Shown: positions 38,651 through 47,090 of the stretch, piece by piece
Layout of the letters: the number at the start of each line of letters is the position of its first letter
Numbering within the stretch: the stretch's first letter is position 1
Assembly (NCBI RefSeq): GCF_030124145.1
Contig: NZ_JASKMS010000001.1
Coordinates: forward strand, 248,001 to 312,000
Direction: 5' to 3'
DNA from: Streptomyces sp. 378
Lineage (GTDB): Bacteria; Actinomycetota; Actinomycetes; Streptomycetales; Streptomycetaceae
Length of the DNA stretch: 64,000 nucleotides
Program-made: the position numbers and the translations under genes
The notes under the pieces: generated by a model
What the model was told of the DNA's origin: nothing
Database searches by the model: none
What the model saw: only the letters and a program-made list of their open reading frames with translations

Positions 38651-38798
38651 GCGTCCGCTCCTTGTATCTGCGGGTTGACGTACTGCTGTGTCTAACGGCC
38701 CTGACCTAGACCTTGGGGTGCGACGTCATCGTCGGCCCCATCTTTCCAGACTTGGCCGGAAGGTCCAGGCCACCGTCCACGCCCTGGTCAGTCCCTGG

Positions 38799-39347
38799 TC
38801 AGTCGAGGCCCAGCTCGTCCTTCGAGAAGGCGAAGAGGTACGGCACCCCGGCCCCCTCCTGGATCTTCTCGGCGGCACCGGTCGCCCGGTCGACGATGGT
38901 CGCGACGGCGACGACCTCGGCCCCGGCCTCACGCACGGCCTCGACGGCGGTGAGCGGGGAGCCGCCCGTGGTGGAGGTGTCCTCGACGACCAGCACGCGG
39001 CGGCCCGCGATGTCCGGGCCCTCGACGCGCCGCTGCAGGCCGTGCGCCTTGGCGGCCTTGCGCACGACGAAGGCGTCCAGGCGCTTCCCGCGCGCGGCGG
39101 CCGCGTGCAGCATGGCGGCGGCGACCGGGTCGGCGCCCATGGTGAGGCCGCCGACGGCGTCGAACTCCAGCTCGCCGGTCAGGTCCAGCAGCACCTGCCC
39201 GACGAGCGGGGCGGCCTCGCCGTCGAGGGTGATGCGGCGCAGGTCGACGTAGTAGTCGGCTTCGAGGCCCGACGACAGGGTCACCTTGCCGTGCACCACG
39301 GCCTTGTCCTTGATCTGCTGCAGCAGCGCGCCACGCGTGTCCGTCAT
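38799..39347 (-). CDS. pyrE: Orotate phosphoribosyltransferase
   Basis: A 182-residue type I phosphoribosyltransferase of pyrimidine synthesis, forming orotidine monophosphate from orotate and PRPP. The PRPP motif is RRVLVVEDTSTTGGSPLTAVEAV (about 115-137); upstream are SGLEADYYVDLRRITLDG, which is the substrate loop, and VGGLTMGADPVAAAML. Length is close to short actinomycete PyrE. It lies 10 bp downstream of the epimerase-like gene's stop on the same strand and may share its transcript. Other pyr genes are not in the window. Confidence 0.96.
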   Translation of the reverse strand: MTDTRGALLQQIKDKAVVHGKVTLSSGLEADYYVDLRRITLDGEAAPLVGQVLLDLTGELEFDAVGGLTMGADPVAAAMLHAAAARGKRLDAFVVRKAAKAHGLQRRVEGPDIAGRRVLVVEDTSTTGGSPLTAVEAVREAGAEVVAVATIVDRATGAAEKIQEGAGVPYLFAFSKDELGLD

Positions 39348-39357
39348 GGCGCCCAGC

Positions 39358-40146
39358 TTAGAGGCGGCGCCAGCTCCAGGTCGTGGCGGCCTCCAGCGGC
39401 TCCAGGGGTGTGACCAGGTGGGGTGACGTGTTGAGCCCGTTGGGCGGGCCGGTCTGCGGCTCCACGCACACGGCCGCCTCCTGCTCGTCGTAGACGACGG
39501 CCCACTCCTGGCGGCTGGTCACCCTCAGCTCCAGCTGGCCCGGCCAGGTCAGGGTCGCCTCGACGCCGCCGGGCATCCCGAAGCAGTCGTCCCAGGGGCC
39601 GGGCTCGGGGTCGATGCGGTTGCCGGTGGGCAGGTGGTCGGCGCCGCGCTCCTCCTGCCAGGCGGGGTCGAAGTCGAGGGTCACGTCCTCGCCGCCGAGG
39701 TTCCGGTTGAACCAGGGGTGCCAGCCGATCTGCGCCGGGAAGGACGACTGGTACGTCTCGACGGACATGGTCAGCGTCAGCGCGTCCTCGGTGAGGGAGA
39801 CGATCTGGGTGACGAGACCCGGATGGGGCCAGGGGTCGGCGAGCTCGCAGGTGAGAACGGCCTCGTCGGCGCTGGTGCGGGCGGTGCGCCAGGCGCCGTC
39901 GCGGACGGTGCCGTGGATGGCGTGGGGCGGGGCGTTGAGGGGCATCTGGCGCACTTCGGCGCCGTCCAGGAACCGTCCGTCCCGGATCCGTCCGCACCAC
40001 GGCACCATCGGGAAGCACCCGAACCGCTCACCCTGGCGGAGCAGTTCGACGCCGCCGATCCGCAGCCCTCCCACCCGGCCGCCGTTGCCCGGCTGCACGG
40101 TCACCTCCGCGTCACCCGCGGTCAGCGTGATGTCTTCGTCGCTCAC
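39358..40146 (-). CDS. Aldose 1-epimerase-family protein
   Basis: A 262-residue beta-sandwich protein of the galactose mutarotase-like superfamily. GTG start at 40146. Seen: VTVQPGNGGRVGGLRIGG, MVPWCGRIRDGRF (substrate arginine region), NAPPHAIHGTVRDGAW with the catalytic histidine, QIGWHPWFNRNL (second histidine) and a C-terminal EPQTGPPNG with the catalytic glutamate. These match the active site of aldose epimerases, so enzymatic activity is likely, but the sugar is unknown. It precedes pyrE on the same strand with a 10-bp gap. Confidence 0.9.
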   Translation of the reverse strand: MSDEDITLTAGDAEVTVQPGNGGRVGGLRIGGVELLRQGERFGCFPMVPWCGRIRDGRFLDGAEVRQMPLNAPPHAIHGTVRDGAWRTARTSADEAVLTCELADPWPHPGLVTQIVSLTEDALTLTMSVETYQSSFPAQIGWHPWFNRNLGGEDVTLDFDPAWQEERGADHLPTGNRIDPEPGPWDDCFGMPGGVEATLTWPGQLELRVTSRQEWAVVYDEQEAAVCVEPQTGPPNGLNTSPHLVTPLEPLEAATTWSWRRL

Positions 40147-40244
40147 GGGACGACCCTACTGCGGTGATCAAGAGGGCCTCACGCGTTGCGGGGTGCTTCG
40201 GCCATGTCCCGCTGGCACGCGGGCCCGTCCGGCTGCCGAACGGC

Positions 40245-41078
40245 TCAGCGGCGTCTGCGCAGGGCCCGGACGGCCACGACGGCCGACGCCAGCGCCAGTG
40301 CCGCGGCCGGGGCCGCCCAGCGCAGGGGGGCCGCGGGCGTCACGGTCTGCGGCGCCGGCACGGGGGCGTACCGGCCGCGCGGCGGCGCGTGGTCCACCTC
40401 CTCGGCGCTGCGCCCGATCATGGTCCGCCGCGCATGAGCCGCCTCGGCGATGTCCTCCTCGTCGTCCTCGCCGGCCCCGTTGCCCTGCTTGTCCTCGCCC
40501 GCGGGTCCGAGCGGGGAGGGCGGGACATCGGCGCCGAAGACGGAGGGGCGCTCGGGGGCCGGGGCCTCCTCGGTGAGACCGGCATCGGCAGGGGCCTGCG
40601 CCCCTTCCCCCGCGTCGGCCCCGGCCGGGGGCTTCGGCGCCTCGTCGTCCCCGTTCACGGCCGTGGCGGCCAGTTGCTCCGCGAAACGGTTCAGCAGCCG
40701 GGTGACGGCCCCTTCCACCGCGTCCGCGGGGAGGTCCGTGATCCGGCCGTCCGCGGAGGCGGTGCCGTCGTACACGAGGGTGCAGCCGTCCGTCGTCTCG
40801 CGCAGGGCGATCCGCAGGGCGAATCGGACCGAGCCGCTGCCGCGCGCCTCCTGCACCTCACCTTCGACCGCGTACGCGTCGTCGTCGCGCCGGAGCACCC
40901 GAACGGCACCCCGGTAGGTGACGGAGTGGCTGCCGACCCGGATCTTCAGCCGCCCCGCGACGGGCTCGGCGCCGGCGTCCTGCTGGAGCCCGGGAACAGC
41001 CCGGGCGACCCGCGCGGGGTCGTCCAGCACCTCCCTGAGCCGCTCCGCCGGAACCGGAACGAACACCTCGTGCTCCAT
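40245..41078 (-). CDS. SRPBCC/CoxG-type protein with C-terminal membrane anchor
   Basis: A 277-residue protein. ATG at 41078 starts MEHEVFVPVPAERLREVLDDPARVARAVPG, the beginning of a START/Bet v1-like domain (about 1-145) of the carbon-monoxide-dehydrogenase subunit G type: GSHSVTYRGAVRVLRRDDDAYAVEGEVQEARGSG and GSVRFALRIALRETTDGCTLVYDG follow. Then a long acidic, Pro-rich disordered linker and one helix near the C-terminus (APLRWAAPAAALALASAVVAV) followed by RALRRRR. The domain should bind a hydrophobic ligand and be displayed at the membrane. No molybdenum hydroxylase genes are nearby, so a CODH role is not implied. Confidence 0.85.
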   Translation of the reverse strand: MEHEVFVPVPAERLREVLDDPARVARAVPGLQQDAGAEPVAGRLKIRVGSHSVTYRGAVRVLRRDDDAYAVEGEVQEARGSGSVRFALRIALRETTDGCTLVYDGTASADGRITDLPADAVEGAVTRLLNRFAEQLAATAVNGDDEAPKPPAGADAGEGAQAPADAGLTEEAPAPERPSVFGADVPPSPLGPAGEDKQGNGAGEDDEEDIAEAAHARRTMIGRSAEEVDHAPPRGRYAPVPAPQTVTPAAPLRWAAPAAALALASAVVAVRALRRRR

Positions 41079-41188
41079 GTCGACGGACTCTACCCAGCGA
41101 AGCCCGAAACGCACCCCCGCCTGAGGGAATCGCCCCCGATCCACCCCCGCCAGGCGTATCCTCCCGGCCCCTTGCAGGCGCGGCTTCC

Positions 41189-43096
41189 TCAGTACCGCGG
41201 ATGCACCAGCGTCGACGCCGGCAACCCCTCGATCCGTGTGGCCCGCGCCGCCCGCTCCCCCGCCGCCAGCAGCTCCTCCGTGAGGACGCTCGGCCGCGGA
41301 CCGTCCGGGTCGAGCCGCGGCCGCGGATCCGTGCGGGCGGCCAGGACGAAACCCCAGTCCCGGGGCGCCCGGGAGCGGTCGGCGGAGGTGCGGTCGGGGC
41401 CGGTGGCGAAACCGGTGTGACGGCCGCCGGTGCTGTAGGTGGCGATACCGAAACCCGCGTGGCGGCCACCGGTGCCAGAGAGGCCGATGCCGACACCCGT
41501 GTGCTGACCACCGGCGCCATCGAGGCCGATACCGACACCCGTGTGCTGACCACCGGCGCCATCGAGGCCGATACCGACACCCGCGTGGTGACCACCGGCG
41601 CCATCGAGGCCGATACCGACACCCGCCTGACGACCACCGGTGCCAGAGAGGCCAGCGCCGACACCCGCCTGACGACCACCGGCGGCGTAGGGGGCGGTGT
41701 CGAAACCGGCCGCGCGCAGCGTCGCCTCGACCGTCCAGTACACCCGGGAGTCGGCCGCGACCGGCCCGGCGTGCACCACCAGCCGCCCGCCGGGGGCCAG
41801 CACGCGCCGGGCGAGGCCGTAGAACTCCTGCGAGTACAGCTTCGTGCTCGCCGTGATGCCCGGGTCCGGCAGATCCGAGACGACGACGTCGTACGTCGCC
41901 GGGTCCGCTCCGCGCAGCCAGCCGAAGGCGTCCTCGGTCGTCACCCGCACCCGCGGGTCGCCGAACGCGTGCTGGTTGAGTGCGGACAGGCCCGGGTCGG
42001 TGCGGGCCAGCCGGACCACCTCCGCGTCCAGTTCGACGACGTCGACCGATTCCACTCCGGAGTGGCGCAGCACCTCGCGCGCGGCCAGGCCGTCGCCGCC
42101 GCCGAGGATCAGCACGCGCGCGTGCGGCCCGCTCATCGCGGGGTGGACGAGAGCCTCGTGGTAGCGCCGTTCATCGCCTGCGCTGACCCGCAACCGGCCG
42201 TCGAGGAACAGGTCGAGGGTCCTGCCGTCCGTGCCGCCGGTGAGGACGACCTCCTGCACCCCGCTCTGGAGCGCCACGCGGACGTCCCCGCCGTACATAG
42301 CCTGCCGCGCCGCCCGTTCGAAGTCGTCGACGAGGACGGCCGCCGAGGCGAGGATCGCGAGGACGAGGGCGTTGCCGAGCAGCAGCAGCCACCGGGCGCG
42401 CCGGGTCAGGTCCCGGCGGAACAGGCCGAGGACCAGCGCACCGCCGACGACCGCGTTGACCGCGCCGGTGAGCAGCGCGCCGGTCAACTGGCCGAAGAAG
42501 GGCAGCAGAAGGAAGGGAAAGGCGAGGCCGCCGACGAGGGCCCCGACGTAGTCGGCGGCGGACAGGTCGGCGACGGCGCCGCCCGCGTCCTGACGGCGGA
42601 TCCGCTGGATCAGCTCCATCAGCAGCGGGACCTCGGCGCCGATGAGCAGCCCGGTGGCCAGGGAAACCGCGACGAGCAGGCAGCGCGGCCCGCTGGCCCA
42701 CATCCCGCCCCAGTCACCGGTCCAGGCGAACACGGCGTACAGGGCCATCGCGCTGCACCCGCCGACGAGCGCGAGGGTGGCCTCGACGGCACCGAAACCG
42801 GCCGCGGCGAGCCGGCGCAGCCGCTTCGCGGCGAGGGAGCCGATGCCCATCGCGAAGACCATGACGGAGAGCACGACGGACGCCTGCGTGACGGAGTCGC
42901 CCATCAAGTACGCGGCGAGCGCGAGAAGTTCCAGTTCGTACACGAGTCCGCAGGCCGCGCAGACGAACACTCCCGCGAGGACCAGGAACCGTCCGGTGCC
43001 GGGCCGGACGGGCAGTCGTGCCGGGCCGTCGGGGCCGCCCGGGGCGCTCCGGGGCGCCGGGGAGCGGGGCGGGGCGGGCGCGTGCGGCTCGATCAC
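41189..43096 (-). CDS. Membrane spermidine-synthase-like protein with inserted 14-residue repeats
   Basis: A 635-residue protein with seven or more N-terminal membrane helices (about 38-260) and a C-terminal Rossmann methyltransferase-fold domain of the spermidine synthase family. Motifs: [43 protein letters not shown] (nucleotide/AdoMet loop), [52 protein letters not shown]. Between a helix ending [12 protein letters not shown] and the last strand region RDWGFVLAA the gene holds seven 14-residue Gly-rich repeats (residues about 473-570). The conserved Asp of aminopropyltransferases is in the DLPDPG segment. GTG start. Confidence 0.88.
   Translation of the reverse strand: MIEPHAPAPPRSPAPRSAPGGPDGPARLPVRPGTGRFLVLAGVFVCAACGLVYELELLALAAYLMGDSVTQASVVLSVMVFAMGIGSLAAKRLRRLAAAGFGAVEATLALVGGCSAMALYAVFAWTGDWGGMWASGPRCLLVAVSLATGLLIGAEVPLLMELIQRIRRQDAGGAVADLSAADYVGALVGGLAFPFLLLPFFGQLTGALLTGAVNAVVGGALVLGLFRRDLTRRARWLLLLGNALVLAILASAAVLVDDFERAARQAMYGGDVRVALQSGVQEVVLTGGTDGRTLDLFLDGRLRVSAGDERRYHEALVHPAMSGPHARVLILGGGDGLAAREVLRHSGVESVDVVELDAEVVRLARTDPGLSALNQHAFGDPRVRVTTEDAFGWLRGADPATYDVVVSDLPDPGITASTKLYSQEFYGLARRVLAPGGRLVVHAGPVAADSRVYWTVEATLRAAGFDTAPYAAGGRQAGVGAGLSGTGGRQAGVGIGLDGAGGHHAGVGIGLDGAGGQHTGVGIGLDGAGGQHTGVGIGLSGTGGRHAGFGIATYSTGGRHTGFATGPDRTSADRSRAPRDWGFVLAARTDPRPRLDPDGPRPSVLTEELLAAGERAARATRIEGLPASTLVHPRY
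41387..41680 (-). repeat. 42-bp tandem repeat, seven copies, inside the spermidine-synthase-like gene
   Basis: Seven consecutive 42-bp units coding for GG-x-x-x-G-V-G-I-G-L-x-G-x. The middle units (about 41471-41638) are almost identical and the outer ones have drifted, as expected when copies are added in the middle. The insertion lies in a surface loop between secondary-structure elements of the catalytic domain and keeps the frame. Confidence 0.95.
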
Positions 43097-43105
43097 GCTG
43101 CGACG

Positions 43106-43759
43106 TTACGTCACGCCTCGACCGCGGTTCGTCACCCACACGTGTGGTGCTGGTTTACAGACGCCGGACATCGGTACGAGATCTGGTTCGCCGCCCGGCG
43201 GTTCGCCCGGGCGGGCAGCGGTCGGCCTGGGGCAGTCGGCGGAGACGGTCGCGGGAACCCGCATGCCCACCTTGGTACGGGTCGCCACCAACTGCCCGTC
43301 CTGCGGGTAGGCGTGCCAGGTCCGCCAGTGCACCTGCCCTTCGTGGTGCTGGGCGAGCAGGGCCGTGAAGGCGTACGGGCTGCCGGGGAAAACGCCGACG
43401 AGGCCGTGCGGGTGGTCGGAGACGAGGGCCAGCAACTCCTGGGCGCGGCCCGCGAAGGAGCCGGGTGAGAGGACCTCGACCCGGGCCGCGAACTCGTACT
43501 CCCAGTCGTCCACCCGCTTGGCGACGCCGAGCGGCAGCGGAGTGCTGCTGCCGGCGATGCACGCCACCGTCTCCGAGCAGACGCCCCGCTCCTCCTCCAG
43601 CAGGACCTGATGGGACGCACCGAGGAGTCGCAACTGCAGTTTACTGTCCGCCAGTTCGAGGTCGAGCGCGGCCAGCGCGGGAAGCGGCTCGCGCCCCAGG
43701 GCCCAGGCGAGATCGGCCGCGCGCGTATCGGTGTAGGAGGTGTTCAGGGTCGTGAGCAT
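43106..43759 (-). CDS. DUF2617 family protein
   Basis: A 217-residue soluble protein of the actinobacterial DUF2617 family. ATG at 43759 (MLTTLNTSYTDTRAADLAWALG) is preceded by GGAGC. It shows alternating strands and short helices, with RVEVLSPGSFAGRAQELLALVSDHPHGLVGVFPG and GQVHWRTWHAYPQDGQLVATRT. The C-terminal 30 residues are basic and Pro-rich. Ends 10 bp before the spermidine-synthase-like gene starts, so the two may be co-transcribed; some genomes keep these families adjacent. Function unknown. Confidence 0.85.
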   Translation of the reverse strand: MLTTLNTSYTDTRAADLAWALGREPLPALAALDLELADSKLQLRLLGASHQVLLEEERGVCSETVACIAGSSTPLPLGVAKRVDDWEYEFAARVEVLSPGSFAGRAQELLALVSDHPHGLVGVFPGSPYAFTALLAQHHEGQVHWRTWHAYPQDGQLVATRTKVGMRVPATVSADCPRPTAARPGEPPGGEPDLVPMSGVCKPAPHVWVTNRGRGVT

Positions 43760-43794
43760 GGATCGGCTCCGCAAGCACACAAAAGGAGAGGGAG

Positions 43795-43899
43795 ATGGGT
43801 CCGCTGCGCCCCGGTAAAACCGGGGGATGTCGGCCCGGTCAGCCCAGTCGGCCGGGTGGAGAAGGTGTCCGCAGGACGTCCGAGGGGCTGCGTCGGTGA
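43795..43899 (+). CDS. Possible 34-residue small protein or leader peptide
   Basis: The frame starts ATG with AAAGGAGAGGGAG immediately upstream (AGGAG six bases from the start), the best ribosome site in this spacer, and ends TGA. The peptide is very basic and rich in Gly, Pro and Arg. Codons 5-11 form a perfect hairpin (CCCCGGT-AAA-ACCGGGG, 43809-43825). It could be an arginine- or proline-rich leader whose translation affects folding of the mRNA, but no gene follows closely on the same strand, so support is limited. Confidence 0.25.
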   Translation: MGPLRPGKTGGCRPGQPSRPGGEGVRRTSEGLRR

Positions 43900-44268
43900 C
43901 TTAGAGGGAATCATGAACGGTGGCGCCGCCACAGCGTTTTTACCCAAGTTCGTAGGCTTTCCATCCCTCAGAGGGCTCCACAGCTCAACTGTTCAACTAC
44001 GGCGTGCGCCCGCGCCGGGGAGGCGTGCGCCGGTGCGCCGTGGTTCAAGCTCGGCACCGCGACGAACGCGAGCCCGGGATTCCGGCCGCCCCTCGAAGGG
44101 ACCGCGCGCCGCGCGCAGTTGCCGGAGCAACCCCCGAACCGGTGGAGAGGCCGGACAAGTTGTCCTACAGGCATGGAATTATGCCGATATCCACCGAAAG
44201 TCACTCGACAGACATTCGAGCGATCACCCGTCCGGGGCGGCACCGATCCGCATCGATCCGCACACGAC

Positions 44269-44298
44269 AACGCGGGGCCCGGGTGCGGACCCCGCGTT
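44269..44298 (-). terminator. Terminator of the Gly/Cys-rich gene
   Basis: AACGCGGGG and CCCCGCGTT pair perfectly over 9 bp with a 12-base G/C loop, 42 bp after the stop of the 44340-44603 gene on the minus strand. Confidence 0.75.
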
Positions 44299-44339
44299 CG
44301 ATGGATGCGGCGTGCCCGTCGCGAGAGGGCCGACGTGGG

Positions 44340-44603
44340 TCAGCTGCCTCCTCCGCCGCAGCCACCACCGCCGCCCCCGCAGGACGATCCGCCGCCGCAG
44401 GAGTGCCCCCCGTGGTGCCCGCCGTCGGAGGAGCCGGAGTCTCCCCCGCCGGCCCACCAGCTGTTGTGGCTGCTGCTGCTCGAACCGGTGGACGCCCACG
44501 CCCCGCGCCGCGCCGTCCCTCCGGAAGACCCCCTGCGGGCCTTGGAGACCAGCGCCCCGACCAGGACGACTCCGACCACCGCCAGGATGATGCCGACGAT
44601 CAT
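44340..44603 (-). CDS. Small membrane protein with Gly/Ser/Cys-rich tail
   Basis: An 87-residue protein, ATG at 44603 behind a strong AGGAGGGTGA site. One membrane helix at the very N-terminus (MIVGIILAVVGVVLVGALV), then a basic patch KARRGSSGGTARRGAW, a Ser/Asn stretch, a His/Gly segment GGHHGGHSC and a tail of glycine runs broken by four cysteines. The Cys/His arrangement could bind metal or form disulfides if the tail is outside; positive charges after the helix favour the tail being cytoplasmic. I do not recognise a named family. It is divergent from the aminotransferase gene. Confidence 0.75.
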   Translation of the reverse strand: MIVGIILAVVGVVLVGALVSKARRGSSGGTARRGAWASTGSSSSSHNSWWAGGGDSGSSDGGHHGGHSCGGGSSCGGGGGGCGGGGS

Positions 44604-44739
44604 GGCGTCACCCTCCTTTCGTTCCCCCGAAGCGGCCCCCCGTGGGCGCCTCGCTCTTGCGTGAAGCGGTGATGCCCTCCCCGCTCCCGGCCCAAAGCGG
44701 AGTTGAGGAACTCCAGAGCTTCGGCGCAGGATGACCGGC

Positions 44740-45924
44740 ATGACCTCCAGCGCGCGCCCCCTCCTGAACCGCCGGCTCGCCGAGTTCGGGACGACGATCT
44801 TCGCCGAGATGTCCGCCCTGGCCCTGAGCACCGGTGCCATCAACCTCGGTCAGGGCTTCCCCGACACCGACGGCCCCGAGGAGATCCGGGAGGCGGCCGT
44901 ACGGGCCCTGCGGGACGGCCGCGGCAACCAGTACCCGCCGGGCCCCGGCGTCCCCGAGCTGCGCACCGCGATCACCGCCCACCAGCGGCGCCGCTACGGC
45001 CTGTCCTACGACCCCGACACGGAGGTCCTGGTCACCGCGGGCGCCACGGAGGCCATCGCCGCCACCCTCCTCGCCCTGGTGGAGCCGGGGGACGAGGTGA
45101 TCGCCTTCGAGCCGTACTACGACTCCTACGCGGCGTGCATCGCCATGGCCGGCGGGCGCCGGGTGCCGGTCACCCTGCGGGCGCACGAGGAGGACAGCCG
45201 GTTCCGTCTCGACCTCGACGAGCTGCGCGACGCCGTCACCGACCGCACCCGACTGCTGCTGATCAACACCCCGCACAACCCGACCGGCACCGTCCTCACC
45301 CGCGAGGAACTGACCGCGATCGCCGAGCTGGCCGTTGAGCGCGACCTGCTGGTGGTGACGGACGAGGTGTACGAGCACCTGGTCTTCGACGACGCCGAGC
45401 ACGTGCCGCTGGCGACGTTCCCCGGGATGCGCGAGCGCACCGTCACCATCTCGAGCAGCGGGAAGACCTTTTCGTTCACCGGCTGGAAGGTCGGCTGGGT
45501 GACGGCGGCGCCGGAGCTGGTCACGGCGGTGCGCTCGGCGAAGCAGTACCTGACGTACGTCTCGGCGGGCCCGTTCCAGTACGCGGTCGCCGAGGCGCTC
45601 TCCCTGCCCGAGTCGTACTTCGCCCACTTCCGCGCCGACATGCTGACCAAGCGGGACCTGCTGGCGACGGGCCTGACGGAGGCCGGGTTCCGGGTCTTCC
45701 GCCCCGCGGGCACCTACTTCATCACCACCGACATCCGCCCCCTCGGGGAAAGCGACGGCATCGCCTTCTGCCGCGCCCTGCCGGAGCGCGCCGGCGTCGT
45801 CGCCATCCCGAACGCCGTCTTCTACGACCACCGCGAACAGGGCGCGCCGTTCGTTCGGTTCGCCTTCTGCAAGCGGACGGGGGTGCTGGAGGAGGCGGCG
45901 AAGCGGCTCAGGGCGGCGCTCTAG
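44740..45924 (+). CDS. Class I/II pyridoxal-phosphate aminotransferase
   Basis: A 394-residue aminotransferase (ATG at 44740 behind AGGATGA; an ATG at 44731 is possible). It begins LLNRRLAEFGTTIFAEMSALAL and carries GQGFPDTDGPEEI, TAGATEAIAATLLAL, EPYYDSYAACIAMAGG, NTPHNPTGTVL (cofactor Asn), VVTDEVYEHLVFD and SSSGKTFSFTGWKVGW with the Schiff-base lysine. This subgroup includes kynurenine/glutamine transaminases and succinyldiaminopimelate aminotransferase-like enzymes. The GQGFPD motif is shared by kynurenine aminotransferases, which is notable with kynA/kynU 8 kb away, but co-function is only inference. Confidence 0.93.
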   Translation: MTSSARPLLNRRLAEFGTTIFAEMSALALSTGAINLGQGFPDTDGPEEIREAAVRALRDGRGNQYPPGPGVPELRTAITAHQRRRYGLSYDPDTEVLVTAGATEAIAATLLALVEPGDEVIAFEPYYDSYAACIAMAGGRRVPVTLRAHEEDSRFRLDLDELRDAVTDRTRLLLINTPHNPTGTVLTREELTAIAELAVERDLLVVTDEVYEHLVFDDAEHVPLATFPGMRERTVTISSSGKTFSFTGWKVGWVTAAPELVTAVRSAKQYLTYVSAGPFQYAVAEALSLPESYFAHFRADMLTKRDLLATGLTEAGFRVFRPAGTYFITTDIRPLGESDGIAFCRALPERAGVVAIPNAVFYDHREQGAPFVRFAFCKRTGVLEEAAKRLRAAL

Positions 45925-45957
45925 GGGCACCTGGCCAGCCCGAACGGCGACGGACGG

Positions 45958-46347
45958 TCAGGCCGGCCAAGTGCGCTCGATGCGGTCTTGTCGTACCGCG
46001 TAGGCGGCAGGACCGCCCCTGCTCACTGCACGGTGGATCGCCTCACGGTGGGCCTCGAGCCGTTCGACCATCTCGACACTGCGCAACTGCTGGTTGTCGA
46101 GGTAGAACAGCACAGCCTCACGCCCAAGGACCGGTCGGATCTCCAGATCCCGGCTCTTGATCCGGCCGTCCTTCGAAAGCGGCACCCATGACTGGTCGAG
46201 ACCGTGCGCAATCCACTCCTCATCGGCGACGTCCTGTCCGTCGTCGGGGAAGACGTCACCGATGCGGTGAACGATCCAGCCGCACGCCCTCAACCCCTCC
46301 GCGACACGACGTCCGAGATTGCGGTCGAGGAAGAACTCAGGCGGCAA
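45958..46347 (-). CDS. PIN-like (DUF5615-type) putative toxin
   Basis: A 129-residue protein beginning, from a TTG at 46347, MPPEFFLDRNLGRRVAEGL. The acidic pattern DxNL at Asp8, the cluster DVADEEWI and LSKDGRI (about Asp60) fits the PIN-like ribonuclease fold of the DUF5615 family. The start overlaps the stop of the DUF433 gene by eleven bases, so translation is coupled. Paired DUF433-DUF5615 genes are regarded as toxin-antitoxin modules; here the upstream protein would be the antitoxin. Target RNA unknown and activity untested. Confidence 0.75.
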   Translation of the reverse strand: MPPEFFLDRNLGRRVAEGLRACGWIVHRIGDVFPDDGQDVADEEWIAHGLDQSWVPLSKDGRIKSRDLEIRPVLGREAVLFYLDNQQLRSVEMVERLEAHREAIHRAVSRGGPAAYAVRQDRIERTWPA

Positions 46348-46993
46348 GGCGCACCACTGCCCGGCACAGCTCGTCGACCTGCTCGGGCGTCATGTCGAAG
46401 TCGTACGCGATGTTCTCGACGCTCTCCCCGGCCTCCCAGAGGTCGGTGATGGCCTTGACCGCGACACGGTTCGCGGCCACGACGGGCGTCCCGTGTCCGA
46501 ACCTCGGGTCGATCACGACGGGTACGGAGTCCGGGTACTGCCTCAGCCGCAGGCTGGAGGGGAAGTCGTCGTCGGGTTCCCAGTTCAGGTAGCGGAGGTA
46601 GTCGGAGACCACCTCGTGGATGGGCGCCTGACCGTCTCGGGCCCTGCGGAGATCGCCGAGGCCATGCTCGACGAAGATGTCCACGCCGTCCGTCGCGATC
46701 CGCTTCGACACGAGACCGTACGGAGTCGCGAAGGCGTCCCGTACGGCGCCGGCGGCTTCCCTGATCTCACTCATCCGGAGCCCGAGGGAGCGCAGCGAAC
46801 GGAGGACGTGAGCCTCGGCGACCGCGATGAACGGCACCGAGGGCTGCCCCTTGCGCAGCGGCTCGACCTGATGGACCAAGGGCGCCCCGGCAGCCCTGCC
46901 CTTCAGCCAGAATTGGAGCGTCGACTGCGGAATCTCCAGGTAGGAGGCGGTTTCGGTGGGAGTCAGAAGTCCGTCCCTGAACCTGTCGACCAT
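46337..46993 (-). CDS. DUF433-domain HTH protein, putative antitoxin
   Basis: A 218-residue protein starting ATG at 46993 behind GGAGGAGGTGGGG. The N-terminal part has a MerR/excisionase-like helix-turn-helix (LLTPTETASYLEIPQSTLQFWL, about 10-31). The C-terminal 65 residues are DUF433: DPRFGHGTPVVAANRVAVKAI, DLWEAGESVENIAYDF and DMTPEQVDELCRAV. DUF433 proteins are DNA-binding antitoxins that precede PIN-like toxins, matching the order here. It probably autoregulates the pair. The central region (about 60-150) is of unknown function and longer than in minimal antitoxins. Confidence 0.82.
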   Translation of the reverse strand: MVDRFRDGLLTPTETASYLEIPQSTLQFWLKGRAAGAPLVHQVEPLRKGQPSVPFIAVAEAHVLRSLRSLGLRMSEIREAAGAVRDAFATPYGLVSKRIATDGVDIFVEHGLGDLRRARDGQAPIHEVVSDYLRYLNWEPDDDFPSSLRLRQYPDSVPVVIDPRFGHGTPVVAANRVAVKAITDLWEAGESVENIAYDFDMTPEQVDELCRAVVRLAA

Positions 46994-47090
46994 GCCCCAC
47001 CTCCTCCTGCCGTATTGCCCGGTCCCGCGTTTCGCATCGTCGCACATCAAGCCTGCCACCCAGGGGCGAACGGCACACCCGCCCATCGGC

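Larger units (their letters stand above)
43760..44339. other. 580-bp spacer with small-ORF candidate and terminator
   Basis: No established gene. It includes the promoter area of the DUF2617 gene, a 34-codon reading frame with a strong ribosome site at 43795, a stable hairpin inside that frame, an A/T-richer segment at 43935-43990 and 44160-44225, and the terminator of the Gly/Cys-rich gene. Longer open frames on either strand have poor codon bias. Confidence 0.7.

Noticed and set aside
43968..44270. A 100-residue minus-strand ORF between two real genes
   Set aside because: No ribosome site, weak codon bias and it ends in terminator and promoter sequence.
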